This document shows, piece after piece, positions 34,443-43,801 of a stretch of DNA of 64,000 bases. Position numbers and translations under genes: made by a program. The notes under the pieces are model-generated. The model searched no databases and had not been told where the DNA came from. It worked only from the letters and a program-made list of their open reading frames with translations. Source of the DNA: AP-15 sp963703745 (GTDB lineage Bacteria; Pseudomonadota; Alphaproteobacteria; ATCC43930; CGMCC-115725); contig CAVPFL010000003.1 of assembly GCA_963703745.1 (NCBI GenBank), positions 434,001 through 498,000 on the forward strand. The letters are read 5' to 3'. Numbering within the stretch: the stretch's first letter is position 1; the number at the start of each line of letters is the position of its first letter.

Positions 34443-35318
34443 ATGTTGAGCCGCCGAACCTTCGTGTCGCTTGCCGCCGCCAGCGCCGCCGCGCCGAGCT
34501 TGGCGGCCGCCCAGCCGGCTCCCCGTGAAGCCCCGCCATCGGGGCAGGGAGCGGCTACCACATCGTTCTATGAAAAGGGCAATGTTCGGATCCGCTATCA
34601 GGAGGTCGGCTCCGGCTTCCCGTTATTGGTCACCCCGGGCGGTGGGTTGAACTCATGTATGGCGAAATGGCCGACCGCGGTGTTCAACGCCCCGGAGGAA
34701 TTCAAGAGCAACTTCCGCTGCATCACGATGGACCAGCGCAATGCGACTGACGGCGAATCGACCGGCCCGATCCCGGTCGACGACCCCTGGGGTGCCTTCG
34801 CCGACGACCAGCTCGGACTGATGGACCACCTCGGCATTCAGAAGTTTTTCTTTATGGGCTACTGTATTGGCGGCCCGTTTGCCTTGAAGCTGATGCAACG
34901 TGCCCCCGAACGCGTAGTCGCCGGCGTGCTCTGCCAGCCGGTCGGGCATCGGCCGGAGAACCCGGACGTCATGTACGATTCCGGTAAGAATAGCTGGGCC
35001 CCCGTGCTGCTGGCCCACCGGCCCGACCTCAACATGGCGCAGATCGACGCCTATCTGCACAACCTCTACCGGGTGCAGCCCGACTTCGTGTACAGCGTGT
35101 CGCGCGACTTTGCGAAGTCGTGCCAGACGCCGATGCTGGTCATGCCGGACGACATCCCGGCACATCCGTACCAGGTCTCAGTGGACATCGCCTCGCTGTG
35201 CCCAAACGCCGAGGTGACGGTCTGTCCTTGGAAGGAGCCGCCGGAATTGAAGGCCCGGACGATCAACCGGGTGCGCACCTTCCTGAAGGCGCATCAACCG
35301 GCAACCGCGATGCGCTGA
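34443..35318 (+). CDS. Alpha/beta hydrolase with Tat-type signal and Cys nucleophile
   Basis: 291 aa. The N-terminus LSRRTFVSLAAASAAAPSLA has the twin-arginine pattern and an Ala-rich core. The hydrolase core includes LLVTPGGGLNSC (oxyanion region) and MDQRNATDGES. The nucleophile elbow reads MGYCIGGPFAL, so Cys takes the usual Ser place, as in dienelactone hydrolases. Candidate acid LVMPDDIPAHP; the usual C-terminal His is not obvious (candidates AHP, or KAHQ near the end). Strong AGGAGGAG ribosome site. Divergent from the 310-aa gene across 233 bp. Confidence 0.8.
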   Translation: MLSRRTFVSLAAASAAAPSLAAAQPAPREAPPSGQGAATTSFYEKGNVRIRYQEVGSGFPLLVTPGGGLNSCMAKWPTAVFNAPEEFKSNFRCITMDQRNATDGESTGPIPVDDPWGAFADDQLGLMDHLGIQKFFFMGYCIGGPFALKLMQRAPERVVAGVLCQPVGHRPENPDVMYDSGKNSWAPVLLAHRPDLNMAQIDAYLHNLYRVQPDFVYSVSRDFAKSCQTPMLVMPDDIPAHPYQVSVDIASLCPNAEVTVCPWKEPPELKARTINRVRTFLKAHQPATAMR

Positions 35319-35389
35319 GCCTAGGTCGAGATGCTGGAGCGGCAGGGATCGGCTCCGCCGCCTTTGGCTGAACCGATTGAGATTCGACT

Positions 35390-36301
35390 CTAAAGCTGCT
35401 CCACCCTCAAATTCTTGCGCTGCAATTGGCTTAGGATGCCTTGCTCGCCGACCAGGTGGCCGGCGCCGACGGCGACAAAATAGCTTTTGGGCGTTTGAAG
35501 AAAGCGCTCGATCTGTGCCGTCATGGCGGTGTTGCGCTCGTCCAACACCTTGGTCATCAACGGTTTGAGTTGCGGGTAGTCGCGGGCACTGCCGGCGATC
35601 ACCTCCTCTATTCCGGCGGCGTCGCCCGATTGCCATGCCCGCGTCAGCAAATCGACGACGTCGGGCAATTTCTCCATGTCGACCAGGGTGCTCAGCAGCA
35701 AACGATCCTGAAAGTCCTCGGACAGCGAGGTGAACAGTTTGAGCTGCGACCCCGCGTCCTCCAATGCGCCGATCTGCTTGTGCGATTGCTGCGCTTCTTC
35801 GAGGAAATGTCGGTCCAACCCGTAAGACGGATCGAAACCCATCTGCTTCATTTTGCCCAATTCGACCAGCATGCTAACCAACCACGGCCGCATGTGCCCA
35901 ATGGCCGATTCGGGCAGACCGCCCTTTTTGACATACGCTATGAGGTGAGAACGGGTGACCTCGCTGAGATGGTTGGTAATCGCGTCGCCGTTCGGATAGC
36001 TGCCGGTCTCGATGAGGCCCTGCTGCACGCGGGCGGCTTCGGCGGGCTCGCCGATGTCGACTTCCTCGACCAGTGTGTCAGCCTTCTCAAAGCTCTCCTC
36101 GATGATCGGCGGCAGCGGATAGAAATCGGCCTTCCCGGCGTGGATCGTGCCGAGCAGATAGACGACCCCCTTCGGTCCGGTGACTTTCCACAGGAAATGT
36201 TTCGGCGCGCCGTCCCCGGCCGCCGCCTTTGTCGCTCCCGTGAACGCAAAACAGCACAGGGCTAGCGTCGCGATCGAGAGCGCCCGCCTCCAAAACATCA
36301 T
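35390..36301 (-). CDS. TraB/GumN family protein
   Basis: 303 aa from the MMFW start, followed by a signal peptide (LSIATLALCCFAFTGATKA). Family hallmarks: FLWKVTGPKGVVYLLGTIHAG near the N-terminus with the conserved GxxH, and a C-terminal YFVAVGAGHLVGEQGILSQL with the second GxxH (GAGH). The family is considered putative Tiki-like metalloproteases. Convergent with the alpha/beta hydrolase gene. A longer in-frame start exists but precedes the signal peptide with no family character. Confidence 0.85.
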   Translation of the reverse strand: MMFWRRALSIATLALCCFAFTGATKAAAGDGAPKHFLWKVTGPKGVVYLLGTIHAGKADFYPLPPIIEESFEKADTLVEEVDIGEPAEAARVQQGLIETGSYPNGDAITNHLSEVTRSHLIAYVKKGGLPESAIGHMRPWLVSMLVELGKMKQMGFDPSYGLDRHFLEEAQQSHKQIGALEDAGSQLKLFTSLSEDFQDRLLLSTLVDMEKLPDVVDLLTRAWQSGDAAGIEEVIAGSARDYPQLKPLMTKVLDERNTAMTAQIERFLQTPKSYFVAVGAGHLVGEQGILSQLQRKNLRVEQL

Positions 36302-36607
36302 CGATTTGCGCCGGTTACCGCGTGTGTCGCGTGGTGAAGCAATCATCCAGTGGACAAGTATACAGGTTAAGATGCAGTGAACGGGCCGCTTTGCCCAAGA
36401 AGTGTAAAAATTTGCGGCCCGACGCGACAAAGCCCGGCAACCCACCCGCCGAGAGTGGGAATGCGGCGCGGACTGGCTTCCGGCATGGACCCCGGTATAT
36501 GCTATGCAGAGACCTCGGCAACCCGCTTTGCCCCGGTGGGATCTGGCGCAAATCTTCCGATGGGGCGCGCTGCATCGTTCGTATTCAACCAATCGGAGGA
36601 CGATGCC

Positions 36608-37372
36608 ATGAATCCATATTTGACGGTGGGACTATCGGCCTTTGCGGCTGCCGCTTTGTTCGAGGCGGCGCTGATCCCAGGCATCGTGATCGGCGGCGCC
36701 GCCGTGCTGGCACCCAAGTACCTCCCCGAGCTACGTCGCAGACTACAGCCGGCGTTCGACGCAATCATGCGCACGCGGATCGAACCTCCGGTTCCCCTGC
36801 CCGACCCGCAGGACGTCGAGCTGACACCCTCCGTCCCTGCCGATCTCGCGATCAAACAGGCCCTCGCCAAGACGATTACGTTTCGGATTATCGTGACGAG
36901 TCTCGATTTCACGACGAACTACGTGGTGCTCGGCGAGCTTGTCACCGCGGCGGGTCTGTCGGCCGTTGCCCTGGTCGTCGGCCCGGTGCTCTATTTTGTG
37001 CACGAAACGGCCTGGAACTATTATACCGGGCCCGCTGAGACCTCAGTAGCCCTCACGGCCCCCCGGGGCGACGCAAAGGCCGGTCCGCAAGGGTTCACAA
37101 TCGGTCGGGCATTGGCCAAGACCATAACCTTTCGGACCATCGCCACGGCGGTCGACTTCACCACGAACTACGTGGTGGTCGCCGACATCGCTACGGCAGC
37201 CGGTTTGTCGGCTTTCGGCTTTGTGCTTGGACCCTTTGTCTATTTCGGACATGAAAGGGTTTGGGACTACTTCAGCGCACCCGGAGAGCGCACGCTCGAC
37301 GCGCCGCCTCCGACAAACCGCGTGCCGGTGATCGGCCCCCGGCAGAGGCTAGCTGGCGTGAGCGAAGCGTAA
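36608..37372 (+). CDS. Membrane protein with two DUF2061 domains
   Basis: 254 aa. N-terminal membrane helix (VGLSAFAAAALFEAALIPGI), then two copies of a DUF2061 unit: ALAKTITFRIIVTSLDFTTN with VLYFVHETAWNYY, and ALAKTITFRTIATAVDFTTN with FVYFGHERVWDYF. DUF2061 proteins normally have one such unit of about 70 aa. The ATG at 36608 has GGAGGA upstream. Confidence 0.82.
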   Translation: MNPYLTVGLSAFAAAALFEAALIPGIVIGGAAVLAPKYLPELRRRLQPAFDAIMRTRIEPPVPLPDPQDVELTPSVPADLAIKQALAKTITFRIIVTSLDFTTNYVVLGELVTAAGLSAVALVVGPVLYFVHETAWNYYTGPAETSVALTAPRGDAKAGPQGFTIGRALAKTITFRTIATAVDFTTNYVVVADIATAAGLSAFGFVLGPFVYFGHERVWDYFSAPGERTLDAPPPTNRVPVIGPRQRLAGVSEA

Positions 37373-37421
37373 CCCCGCCGCGGCTACAGGACCGGTAGCA
37401 GATTGACGGTGTCCGCCCGCC

Positions 37422-38381
37422 TTACGGCCGCTTTTCAGCGGCTCGGCGCCGCCTCCCGCTCATCAAATAGATGTTGGCTCGAGGCTCGAAGAGTGGATCG
37501 GCCGAGGCTTCGATGCCATCCACTCGCGGGATCGGATCAAAGATGATGTGTTGCTGCTCGCTGGCGCTATTCGCGGCGATCTCCTGCAAACTGATTTCGC
37601 CGAACGCGCGCTGAGGACGTTCCTCGGGCCAGCCCACCGTGGCATCGTCAATCGTGTCGCGTTCGTCGGCCAACTGTACGGCTACGCGAAACCTGATCGG
37701 TCCCCTTGCTACTCGCTCTCTGATTTCGTCGAAGAGGAAGCTCGGACCGCGCGCGGTGGCTTCGGTCTCGCCGAGATATTCGTTGCCGGCGACCGGCAAC
37801 ACCCGGTAGCGCCCGTAGCGACTCATGCCGTGCGCGTTGGTAAACTTGAAGGCGGAGACCGCGAAAAACGACTCCCGGGCAAAGCTCGTTGGAATGGGCT
37901 TCGGGATCTGGACAAACCGCATCGCCGCCGGATGGGCGGCAAGGAACTGCTCGATGGCATTCGGGTGCGGCCCGGCAGGGTTGGTGGCAATCAGTGCATT
38001 CAGGAACTCGACGAGCCCCTCGGCGGTGCGCACCGGGAAGCTGTTGACCGAATGACCGATAATGTCGGTATGGACACGGTCGGCCAGGTGAAAGCGAACC
38101 GCAAAGCCGCGGGGGCCGGCGCCCTGCGGGTCGTTGTCGGCAACGGTCGGGATCCCCGCGAAGTCCGAGAAGCGAACCGTCACCGGCGTGGAATTCCGGT
38201 GCAGATGCGGCGCCCGCGTTAGCGATGCGGCTTCCGAGGAAGGCGTAAATGTGCCCCTCAGCAGGATGCCCTTCGCATGCGCGGGTCTGAAACCTGGATG
38301 AACACCACCATTAACTTTGTCGAACACCGCAATGGTTTCGCGGCTCAGGGCCAGGAGTTTTTCGTCCATCGTCAAGGGCAT
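37422..38381 (-). CDS. Catalase-family heme peroxidase (SrpA-like)
   Basis: 319 aa, the short catalase-related form without the C-terminal flavodoxin-like domain. AKGILLRGTFTPS replaces the usual distal His segment context; HRNSTPVTVRFSDFAGIPT and GPRGFAVRF match the family core; FSVNSFPVR-type region follows (SVNSFPVRTAEG). The proximal heme Tyr is in EPRANIYLMSGRRR. Likely peroxidase activity. No signal peptide seen. Confidence 0.85.
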   Translation of the reverse strand: MPLTMDEKLLALSRETIAVFDKVNGGVHPGFRPAHAKGILLRGTFTPSSEAASLTRAPHLHRNSTPVTVRFSDFAGIPTVADNDPQGAGPRGFAVRFHLADRVHTDIIGHSVNSFPVRTAEGLVEFLNALIATNPAGPHPNAIEQFLAAHPAAMRFVQIPKPIPTSFARESFFAVSAFKFTNAHGMSRYGRYRVLPVAGNEYLGETEATARGPSFLFDEIRERVARGPIRFRVAVQLADERDTIDDATVGWPEERPQRAFGEISLQEIAANSASEQQHIIFDPIPRVDGIEASADPLFEPRANIYLMSGRRRRAAEKRP

Positions 38382-38563
38382 GGCTCGGTCCTCCGTCCAA
38401 CGACACGATCTTCTACCACCGACGCGACCAGAGATTAAGCTACGGGACGGAAACCGGCCGCGATATCCGGATCGGACCGTCGCCTGCGGCTCCGCGCAAT
38501 GACGCCTTTTGCCCGGAACAGTTTCTTTCTAGTGGAGCAATTCTGACAGATGATACCCAGATC

Positions 38564-38628
38564 CGTCACACCGGCGAAGGCCGGTGCCTATGGCTGACAT
38601 GGGTCCCGGCCTGCGCCGGGATGACGAG
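38564..38628. repeat. Dispersed palindromic repeat (intergenic copy)
   Basis: CACCGGCGAAGGCCGGTG hairpin followed by CCCGGCCTGCGCCGGG and GATGACGA. Same general design as the repeat in the 3' end of gntR. It lies in the 352-bp gap 38382-38733, which otherwise shows no gene. Confidence 0.7.
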
Positions 38629-38733
38629 AACCGGGGGGTGCTTCCGGTTTCAAATGTTAGATTTGTACCACTAGAAACCAGGTGATGGCGCTGGAGGAGT
38701 GACAAGTCCCTTGACCTTAGCTGGAATTCCCCC

Positions 38734-39675
38734 GTGACCGCCAAACATCCTGCCCACATCCTCGAAGTCATCATCGGATGGGCGAAGCGGCGTCAGGATG
38801 TTCGCGGCGTCGCCTTGGTCGGGTCGCAGGCACGCGGAACTGCACGTCCGGATTCCGATATCGATCTCATGGTGCTCGCTGTTAACCCAGAAGCCTTGCG
38901 TGCCGACAGCTCGTGGATCGAAGCCATCGATTGGTCGGGCGCTTGCGTAAAGGTCGCGAATTGGCGCGACGAAGATTACGGGGCCGTGTGGTCGCGCCGT
39001 ATCTGGCTCAGTCCGGGCGCTGAAGTAGAGATCAGCTTTGCGCCTGTCGTTTGGGCTTTAACCGCTCCACTGGACGCGGGAACGCGTCGGGTCGTCTCAG
39101 ATGGTTGCCGGATCCTGCACGATCCCGCCGGGCTCCTCGGACGCCTTTATGCGGCGGTACAGAGTACCCCCGACCCGCGTATCGCAGACGCTCCCGTTGA
39201 CTTTCTGCAGCCGGTGCCTGTGTTCGATGCGCGGGGGGCTATCTGCCGAGAGGTGCTCGAATCTCTGCCGGAATGGTTCGGCATACCGGCTTCGGTCGAA
39301 GCCTATGTTTCGGCCGCCGACAGCCTGCCGATGTTCGCGTGTTTCGCGCCTGGTGGTGAGGTTGTGGGCTTCGTGTCGGTCAAAACCCATACGCCGGCCG
39401 CGGCCGGGGTGTATGTTTTGGGCGTCAAACGCCCGTGGCATCGTCGCGGCATTGGACGCGCGCTGATCGAAGCCGCCGCGCAATTCGCGCGCTGTCGGGG
39501 TGAACGGTTTTTGACGGTGAAAACGCTTTCGCCATCGAAACCCGATCTGAATTACGCTGCGACGCGCCGCTTCTATGAGGCTATGGGGTTCCTGCCGATA
39601 GAGGAATTTCCGACACTGTGGAACGCCGACAACCCATGCCTGTTAATGCTTCGACCTTTGATAAGCGGCAAATGA
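38734..39675 (+). CDS. Nucleotidyltransferase-GNAT acetyltransferase fusion
   Basis: 313 aa from a GTG start. The first ~150 residues are a Pol-beta-type nucleotidyltransferase with GSQARGTARPDSDIDLMVL (GS-x-DxD metal motif) and a third acidic candidate near EVEISFAP. Residues about 165-313 are a GNAT domain: acetyl-CoA loop VKRPWHRRGIGRALIEAAA, then NYAATRRFYEAMGFLP and the closing strand CLLMLRPL. The two activities on one chain are unusual. It may be a drug- or metabolite-modifying enzyme. Followed after 18 bp by a GFA gene, then DUF2332. Confidence 0.82.
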   Translation: MTAKHPAHILEVIIGWAKRRQDVRGVALVGSQARGTARPDSDIDLMVLAVNPEALRADSSWIEAIDWSGACVKVANWRDEDYGAVWSRRIWLSPGAEVEISFAPVVWALTAPLDAGTRRVVSDGCRILHDPAGLLGRLYAAVQSTPDPRIADAPVDFLQPVPVFDARGAICREVLESLPEWFGIPASVEAYVSAADSLPMFACFAPGGEVVGFVSVKTHTPAAAGVYVLGVKRPWHRRGIGRALIEAAAQFARCRGERFLTVKTLSPSKPDLNYAATRRFYEAMGFLPIEEFPTLWNADNPCLLMLRPLISGK

Positions 39676-39693
39676 GTTCGGAGACCGGGTTTT

Positions 39694-40116
39694 ATGGGCA
39701 GCCATTTGGGTGGATGTCACTGCGGTAACCTGCATGCGCGGCTTCGGCTTTCGAAGCCGCCGGAAGACAATGCACTGCGGGCATGCACGTGTTCGTTCTG
39801 CCGCAGCCATAGCCCCCGTATGATCGCGGATCCGGAAGGCCTGTTCGAGGTCTGGGCGGATGATTGGTCGCTGGTCGAGAATTACCGCTTTGGAACCCGC
39901 ACCTGCGACTTTCTGATCTGCCGCCGCTGCGGTGTTTTCATGGCTGCGGTATCGGAAATGACGTCAGAAGCACGCGCGGTCGTCAATGTTAACTGCTTGA
40001 ACGATCGCGACCGCTTCACGGCCGTGCCTGTGGTTCATGACTTTGAGGGGGAAACGATCGAAACCAGATCGTCACGACGGGCGGAAAACTGGATGCCGGC
40101 GCTCGTCCGCCGCTAG
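39694..40116 (+). CDS. GFA (glutathione-dependent formaldehyde-activating-like) zinc protein
   Basis: 140 aa, GFA/CENP-V fold. Zinc Cys sets: GGCHCG near the N-terminus, CTCSFCRSH, and CRRCGVFMAA. Most family members have no proven substrate. The spacing in the three-gene plus-strand run suggests an operon with the nucleotidyltransferase-GNAT and DUF2332 genes. Confidence 0.82.
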   Translation: MGSHLGGCHCGNLHARLRLSKPPEDNALRACTCSFCRSHSPRMIADPEGLFEVWADDWSLVENYRFGTRTCDFLICRRCGVFMAAVSEMTSEARAVVNVNCLNDRDRFTAVPVVHDFEGETIETRSSRRAENWMPALVRR

Positions 40117-40149
40117 GAAAAACTGCCCGAGTCAAAAGTGTCATAAGGC

Positions 40150-41145
40150 ATGGCGGAGGCTGAGCTAGGCAGGATAGGGGCTGTTTACCGCCGCTTTGCG
40201 GACGAAGAGGCGCGGGGCCGGTCTCCCCGATACGAGGAGTTCGCCCGCGGTGTCGCGGAAGATGCCGTGCTGCTGAAGTTGCTTGCGGGAATGCCTTCGG
40301 ACAAACGTCAGCCCAATCTGCTGTTCGCTGCCGTCCGCCATGTCGCCGGCGTGCAGCAGGACTGGCCGGCGTTCCGCCGCGTGATGGTTACACGTTGGGG
40401 CGAAATCCAGGCTGTCATGCTCACCCGTTCGACCCAGACCAACGAGCCTGGCCGCTGCGCAACTCTGCTGCCGGTTTTCGCGCGCTTACCTCAGCCGCTC
40501 GCACTGATCGAGGTGGGTGCGTCTGCCGGGCTTTGCCTGCTGCCGGACTGCTATGCCTACAGCTACGGCGATCATTCCGTTCGGCCGCATGACGTTCGTG
40601 CCGATGCGCCGGTGTTTCCGTGTCGGGCAAGTTCCGGCACTCCCTTGCCGCGTGCGGTTCCGCGCATCGTCTGGCGGGCTGGGCTCGATCTCAACCCGCT
40701 CGATGTGGCGGACTCCGAGCAGATGACATGGCTGCAAACCCTGGTCTGGCCGGAGCAGACCGGCCGAGCCGAGCGGCTGAGGGCTGCCATCCGGATCGCG
40801 CAAGCCGATCCTCCGCGAGTGGTGCAAGGCGATCTGCGCGACGGCGTTGCACGGCTGGCGGGGGAAGCGCCGAAGGACGCAACGCTGGTTGTGTTCCACA
40901 CGGCCGTGCTGGCGTATCTTTCCAGCGGGACCGAGCGCCGTGGGTTTGCGGCGTCCGTTTCTTCAATGTGCGATTATTGGGTGTCAAACGAGGGTCCGGA
41001 TGTGCTGCCGGACGTTGCGGCGCGAGCGCCCGGCCAACCAAGGCGTGACCGGTTCCTGTTGGCGGTGAACGGCGCGCCGGTCGCCTGGAGCGATCCCCAT
41101 GGAACGGCTCTTGAATGGATCGGCGAGGCAAGCCGTGCAGCATAG
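40150..41145 (+). CDS. DUF2332 family protein
   Basis: 331 aa. Family features: early RRFADEEARGRSPRYEEFA, LLAGMPSDKRQPNLLFAAVR, TQTNEPGRCATLLP, IEVGASAGLCLLPD (a glycine motif like SAM-binding loops), LDLNPLDVAD, and VVFHTAVLAYL near the end. The layout resembles a class I methyltransferase-like fold, but function is not known. The gap to the next gene (41146-41388) is empty. Confidence 0.8.
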   Translation: MAEAELGRIGAVYRRFADEEARGRSPRYEEFARGVAEDAVLLKLLAGMPSDKRQPNLLFAAVRHVAGVQQDWPAFRRVMVTRWGEIQAVMLTRSTQTNEPGRCATLLPVFARLPQPLALIEVGASAGLCLLPDCYAYSYGDHSVRPHDVRADAPVFPCRASSGTPLPRAVPRIVWRAGLDLNPLDVADSEQMTWLQTLVWPEQTGRAERLRAAIRIAQADPPRVVQGDLRDGVARLAGEAPKDATLVVFHTAVLAYLSSGTERRGFAASVSSMCDYWVSNEGPDVLPDVAARAPGQPRRDRFLLAVNGAPVAWSDPHGTALEWIGEASRAA

Positions 41146-41388
41146 CCGGTTCAGAAATCTTGCTTCCCGCACCCGACCCTATCGCAGTTTGCACCAATCC
41201 TGCCGTTCACTGCAGCGTATCGGGAGAGCCGCCTTGCGATGCGCACAAGAGGCGGCCACGCAGAAGGGCATCCCGGTCACCAATTGCCCCGACACCTTCA
41301 TCGAGATTGCAGAAGCCGGTCAAAAGGCCGATCCTCGCACCTCAGCCGCCGGACGTCGGGGAAGGTCGGTTGAGGGGAGATAGCCGCG

Positions 41389-42450
41389 ATGAGCGCAGTA
41401 CCAGCGCACAAGCCAATCGTCCATTTCGTGGGCAGCATCCCGTTGCCGGACGCCGAGTCGGTGTTCCGTACCCTGGCGGCGGCAACCGGACCACACCTGA
41501 AGCGTCTGCCGGACGGCGAGACCGGCATCCGGAAAACGTGGATCCGCTTTCTGCAGCAAGTGCTGGCCGATAACCCGGCGATCGAGGTGGCGAGCGATGT
41601 ACCGCCGTTCAAATTCACCCAGTGGGACGGCAAGTTATTGCGCGAAATTCCACGCCTGCGCGTGAAGCCAGGCGCGCGGCTCGACCCGGCGACCGTCAAG
41701 ACCGGCTACGCCGACATGGCGATCGACTCGTGGCGGCTGTTCGACCGCCTGCAGCAGGAAGGCGTCATCCCCCCTGGCGTCAAGTTCCAGATCTCGCTGC
41801 CGACCCCGATAGCGCCGACCTACAACAACATGGTGCCGACCGACCGGCCGGCGCTGATCCCAGTGCTGACGACGCATATGCTCGGCGAGGTGGCGGCGAT
41901 CGCTCAGGCCATACCCAACGACCGCATCGCGCTGCAATGGGACGTATGCCAGGAGGTCATCGCCTGGGAGGGTTATTACGAGCCGGGGCCGGTCGATTTC
42001 CGGAAGGAAACGATCGCTGAGCTGATCGCGATCGGAGACGGCGTGCCGGCGACGATCGAGCTCGGCTACCACCTATGCTATGGCAGCCCGGCTGACGATC
42101 ACGTGATCCAGCCGAAGGACGCCGGGATCATGGTTGAGATCGTCAACGAGGTCTCGACCGGGGTGCGGCGGCCGATCCAGTTCTTCCATCTGCCGGTGCC
42201 GAAACCGCGCACTGACGACGCCTATTTCGCACCGCTCGCCGGGCTGAAGTTGCGTCCGGAAACCGAGCTCTATCTCGGCCTCGTTCACCGCGACGACATG
42301 GCCGGCAACGCTGCTCGTCTCGCCGCCGCCAGGAGACACGTCCGAGTTGACGGCGTAGCCACCGAATGCGGCATGGCGCGCGGCGATCCCGCGCGCTTTC
42401 CGGAACTGCTGGCAGCCCACGTGAAGACGACGGAACTCGCGTCCGCTTAA
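41389..42450 (+). CDS. MetE-C / UROD-like barrel protein
   Basis: 353 aa. N-terminus IVHFVGSIPLPDAESVFRTL and HLKRLPDGETG read like the C-terminal catalytic half of cobalamin-independent methionine synthase, as do LPTPIAPTYN and IALQWDVCQEVIAWEG. The canonical zinc ligands are not clear: ELGYHLCYG offers a His/Cys and VATECGMARG a Cys, in the positions where MetE has its ligands. Probably a methyltransferase-like enzyme acting on another substrate. Confidence 0.6.
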   Translation: MSAVPAHKPIVHFVGSIPLPDAESVFRTLAAATGPHLKRLPDGETGIRKTWIRFLQQVLADNPAIEVASDVPPFKFTQWDGKLLREIPRLRVKPGARLDPATVKTGYADMAIDSWRLFDRLQQEGVIPPGVKFQISLPTPIAPTYNNMVPTDRPALIPVLTTHMLGEVAAIAQAIPNDRIALQWDVCQEVIAWEGYYEPGPVDFRKETIAELIAIGDGVPATIELGYHLCYGSPADDHVIQPKDAGIMVEIVNEVSTGVRRPIQFFHLPVPKPRTDDAYFAPLAGLKLRPETELYLGLVHRDDMAGNAARLAAARRHVRVDGVATECGMARGDPARFPELLAAHVKTTELASA

Positions 42451-42567
42451 GCCGTCGCCTTTGCCCAACCTCCCCGTTCCGAGGCGAGGACGGGGAAGGT
42501 CCGGAAATCGGCGCTCGGGTTCCCGATCGCCTTACCCGCAAAGCCCTTCGCAACCCACTAGGCTGAA

Positions 42568-43542
42568 CTATACCCTCTGGGGCGCTGGGACCGGCGGGCG
42601 GCGGCGCAACGTCTCGCGCCACAGGATGTAAAGGCCTGAGGCGACAACGATCGCCGAACCGACCAGCAGGCCCGGAGTCGGCACGTCCCCCCACACCGCG
42701 AAGCCGAGGATCGATGCCCATACCAGCAACAGGTAGTTGAACGGCACCACTGCCGAGGGCGGCGCCAATGACAGCGAGCGTGTCCACCAGAACTGCGCAA
42801 TCCCATTCCCGACCCCGGCAACCGCCACCATCAGCGCGTCGCCCCAGTGCGGGGCTCGGAACCCAAGCATCAGAAGGCCGGCAGTGCACAAAGTCATAAT
42901 GCTCATTTGGTAGAGCGTCAGTGTCTCGGGCGACTCGGTCATGCTCATGCGACGGATCGCGATCGCCACGGTCGAGATAAAGACCGCGCTCCCAAGTGCG
43001 AATAGCGCGCCGTAAGTCAGCGTGCCGGCGCTGGGATGGGTGATGATCAGGACGCCGACAAACCCGACGATCAGCGCCGACCAGCGGTGGATGCCGACCT
43101 TCTCCTTCAGGATCACGATGGACAGCAGGGTCGTAAACAATGGTGCTGCGAAGCCGATCGCCGTGGCCGAGCCGAGCGACAGCACGCTGACCGCGAGCAA
43201 CCAGCATAGCGCCGATCCGAACTGCGATAGCCCGCGCTGCAAATGCTCGCGATAGCGTTGCGTCCTCAAGACGCTCCACCCGGCACGCGGCAATACCACC
43301 GCCGCAACAGTCAGGAATGCGAACAGGGTGCGCCCGAACGCGACCTCGCCCAGCGGATAGCTGGCAAGCTGCCATTTCACGACCGCATTGCCGCCGGCAA
43401 ACATCACGGTCGAGCCGACCATGTAGGCGATCCCGCGCGGGATCTGGTTGCGCCCCGCCGCCGCAGCCGCGTCGGCAACCGTCATCGCGCCGGGCCGACT
43501 GGCCGGATGTCCATCAGAACCCCGCTTTATGAACAGTCGCAT
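42568..43542 (-). CDS. DMT-superfamily EamA transporter
   Basis: 324 aa with about ten hydrophobic segments in two EamA repeats (GIAYMVGSTVMFAGGNAVVK; GALFALGSAVFISTVAIA). The first repeat ends at the usual ILKEKVGIHRWSALIVGFVG and the second at LLLVWASILGFAVWGDVPTP. Probably exports small metabolites. Its start codon lies within a perfect 23-bp tandem duplication; an ATG at residue 20 is an alternative start. Confidence 0.85.
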   Translation of the reverse strand: MRLFIKRGSDGHPASRPGAMTVADAAAAAGRNQIPRGIAYMVGSTVMFAGGNAVVKWQLASYPLGEVAFGRTLFAFLTVAAVVLPRAGWSVLRTQRYREHLQRGLSQFGSALCWLLAVSVLSLGSATAIGFAAPLFTTLLSIVILKEKVGIHRWSALIVGFVGVLIITHPSAGTLTYGALFALGSAVFISTVAIAIRRMSMTESPETLTLYQMSIMTLCTAGLLMLGFRAPHWGDALMVAVAGVGNGIAQFWWTRSLSLAPPSAVVPFNYLLLVWASILGFAVWGDVPTPGLLVGSAIVVASGLYILWRETLRRRPPVPAPQRV

Positions 43543-43574
43543 AGGTAATCGATGAACAGTCGCATAGGTAATCG
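43529..43574. repeat. Perfect 23-bp tandem duplication over the EamA gene start
   Basis: Two identical 23-bp units (43529-43551 and 43552-43574). On the minus strand each contains CCTATGCGACTGTTCAT, so the duplication makes a second ATG 23 nt upstream, out of frame, opening a 12-codon reading frame that overlaps the true start. Confidence 0.85.
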
Positions 43575-43801
43575 AAATCTAGCTCAGCGATCGGTCGACA
43601 GTGATCAGAGATCCGACGGGGCAACTTTACTGCAAGATCTGGGCTGCCTTGCTGATAACTACTTTCGGGAAGGGTTTCAGCGCGAGCGAATCGACGCGTT
43701 CGGTTCGCCGGGAAGGAATTTTCTGTCCGACTAGTTCAGCAGCTCGCTTTGACTCACGCTCCCTCTTGATGATCGGCCGGACCTTTAGCGAAGCCAACAG
43801 C
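43575..43801. other. Intergenic region
   Basis: Gap of 227 bp between the EamA gene start and the end of the phosphatase gene; nothing recognised. Confidence 0.4.

Noticed and set aside
42143..43375. Minus-strand open frame (410 codons) over the EamA and MetE-like genes
   Set aside because: Different frame from the transporter and antisense to the MetE-like gene; no hydrophobic pattern or family motif.
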